Positions 6,067-6,085 of a stretch of 6,085 nucleotides of DNA are shown here, one piece after another; the stretch's first letter is position 1, and each line of letters opens with the position of its first letter. The notes under the pieces are model-generated. The model did not search any database. It was not told the DNA's origin and worked only from the letters and a program-made list of their open reading frames with translations. Position numbers and translations under genes: made by a program. Source of the DNA: an uncultured Clostridia bacterium (GTDB taxonomy: Bacteria > Bacillota_A > Clostridia > TANB77 > CAG-508); the NCBI GenBank assembly GCA_947628335.1, contig CANQZT010000096.1, positions 1-6,085 on the forward strand. The letters run 5' to 3'.

Positions 6067-6085
6067 ATTTTTATCCACTCCTTTT
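5806..6085 (-). CDS. C-terminal part of an Rpn-family (PD-(D/E)XK nuclease/transposase-like) protein; 5' end beyond window
   Basis: The - strand frame is open from the right edge to TAG at 5806-5808, about 92 residues. It reads MKCAWQYLIEDIRRDRAEG, then a run of four-residue repeats (R/K-A-E-G), then a helix VVTEIVKEMLKNG and a second helical part, IEKIKLYSKVSYEEIKKIQKELNLV. This is the typical tail of Rpn (recombination-promoting nuclease, formerly transposase_31-like/PDDEXK_2) proteins in Firmicutes: a variable, charged repeat helix followed by a short helical domain ending a few residues after a helix-turn pair. The nuclease domain itself would be outside the window, so full-length identity is inference from the tail. 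Alternatively the gene is a short stand-alone ORF starting at GTG 6078 (90 aa) or ATG 6066 (86 aa). Its orientation converges on purF. Confidence 0.5.
   Translation of the reverse strand, partial: KGVDKNMKCAWQYLIEDIRRDRAEGRAEGKAEGKAEGKAEGRAEGKAEGRAEVVTEIVKEMLKNGESIEKIKLYSKVSYEEIKKIQKELNLV
5933..6028 (-). repeat. Eight tandem 12-bp units encoding (R/K)AEG repeats
   Basis: On the + strand, units begin with GCT at 5933, 5945, 5957, 5969, 5981, 5993, 6005 and 6017. The last (6017-6028) is degenerate. Two unit types occur: GCTCTACCTTC(A/G), coding Arg, and GCTTTACCCTC(A/G), coding Lys. They code a periodic charged, Ala/Gly-containing helix of four residues per unit. Because the unit is a multiple of three, copy number can change without breaking the frame, as expected for a length-variable protein tail. 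Confidence 0.5.

Overview
The window is about 70% A+T, with a strong preference for A-ending codons, AGA arginine and GGAGG-type ribosome binding sites. It carries a 3D-domain wall protein, an [4Fe-4S]-type PurF and an Rpn-like nuclease tail. Together these point to a low-GC Gram-positive bacterium, most likely a Clostridia-type Firmicute (inference). TGA is not read as Trp: every recognisable Trp codon is TGG.

Layout. Bases 1-184 hold the C-terminus of a 3D-domain protein on the + strand, closed by an intrinsic terminator (192-225). The descending arm of that terminator also supplies the -35 box of a promoter for purD (297-1598). A perfect 18-bp hairpin (1599-1638) separates purD from a convergent purN on the - strand (1643-2216). 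purN is complete in content but interrupted by one extra base near codon 10. Divergent promoters at 2241-2302 drive purN to the left and, to the right, exoA (2327-3082) followed 12 bp later by an AI-2E-family membrane protein (3095-4234). purF (4305-5723) comes next. Beyond it are an uninterrupted 52-bp palindrome (5753-5804) and, convergent to purF, the C-terminal end of an Rpn-family (PD-(D/E)XK nuclease/transposase-like) gene running off the right edge. There is no gene-free stretch longer than about 120 bp.

How the genes fit. PurF, PurD and PurN are steps 1, 2 and 3 of de novo purine synthesis: PRPP to phosphoribosylamine, to GAR, to formyl-GAR. They sit together but not as one operon: purN is inverted, and a DNA-repair nuclease and a membrane protein lie between. 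PurD is a divergent form that resembles archaeal-type PurD more than the Bacillus/E. coli type. PurN resembles the subtype I associate with Bacteroidetes.

The points most worth a second look are four. The Rpn C-terminus has an in-frame start behind a Shine-Dalgarno-like site, directly before a variable 4-residue repeat; this is the layout described for gene-within-gene Rpn toxin/antitoxin systems. purN carries a single-base frameshift. The long palindrome lacks a terminator U-tract. PurD lacks several signature residues.
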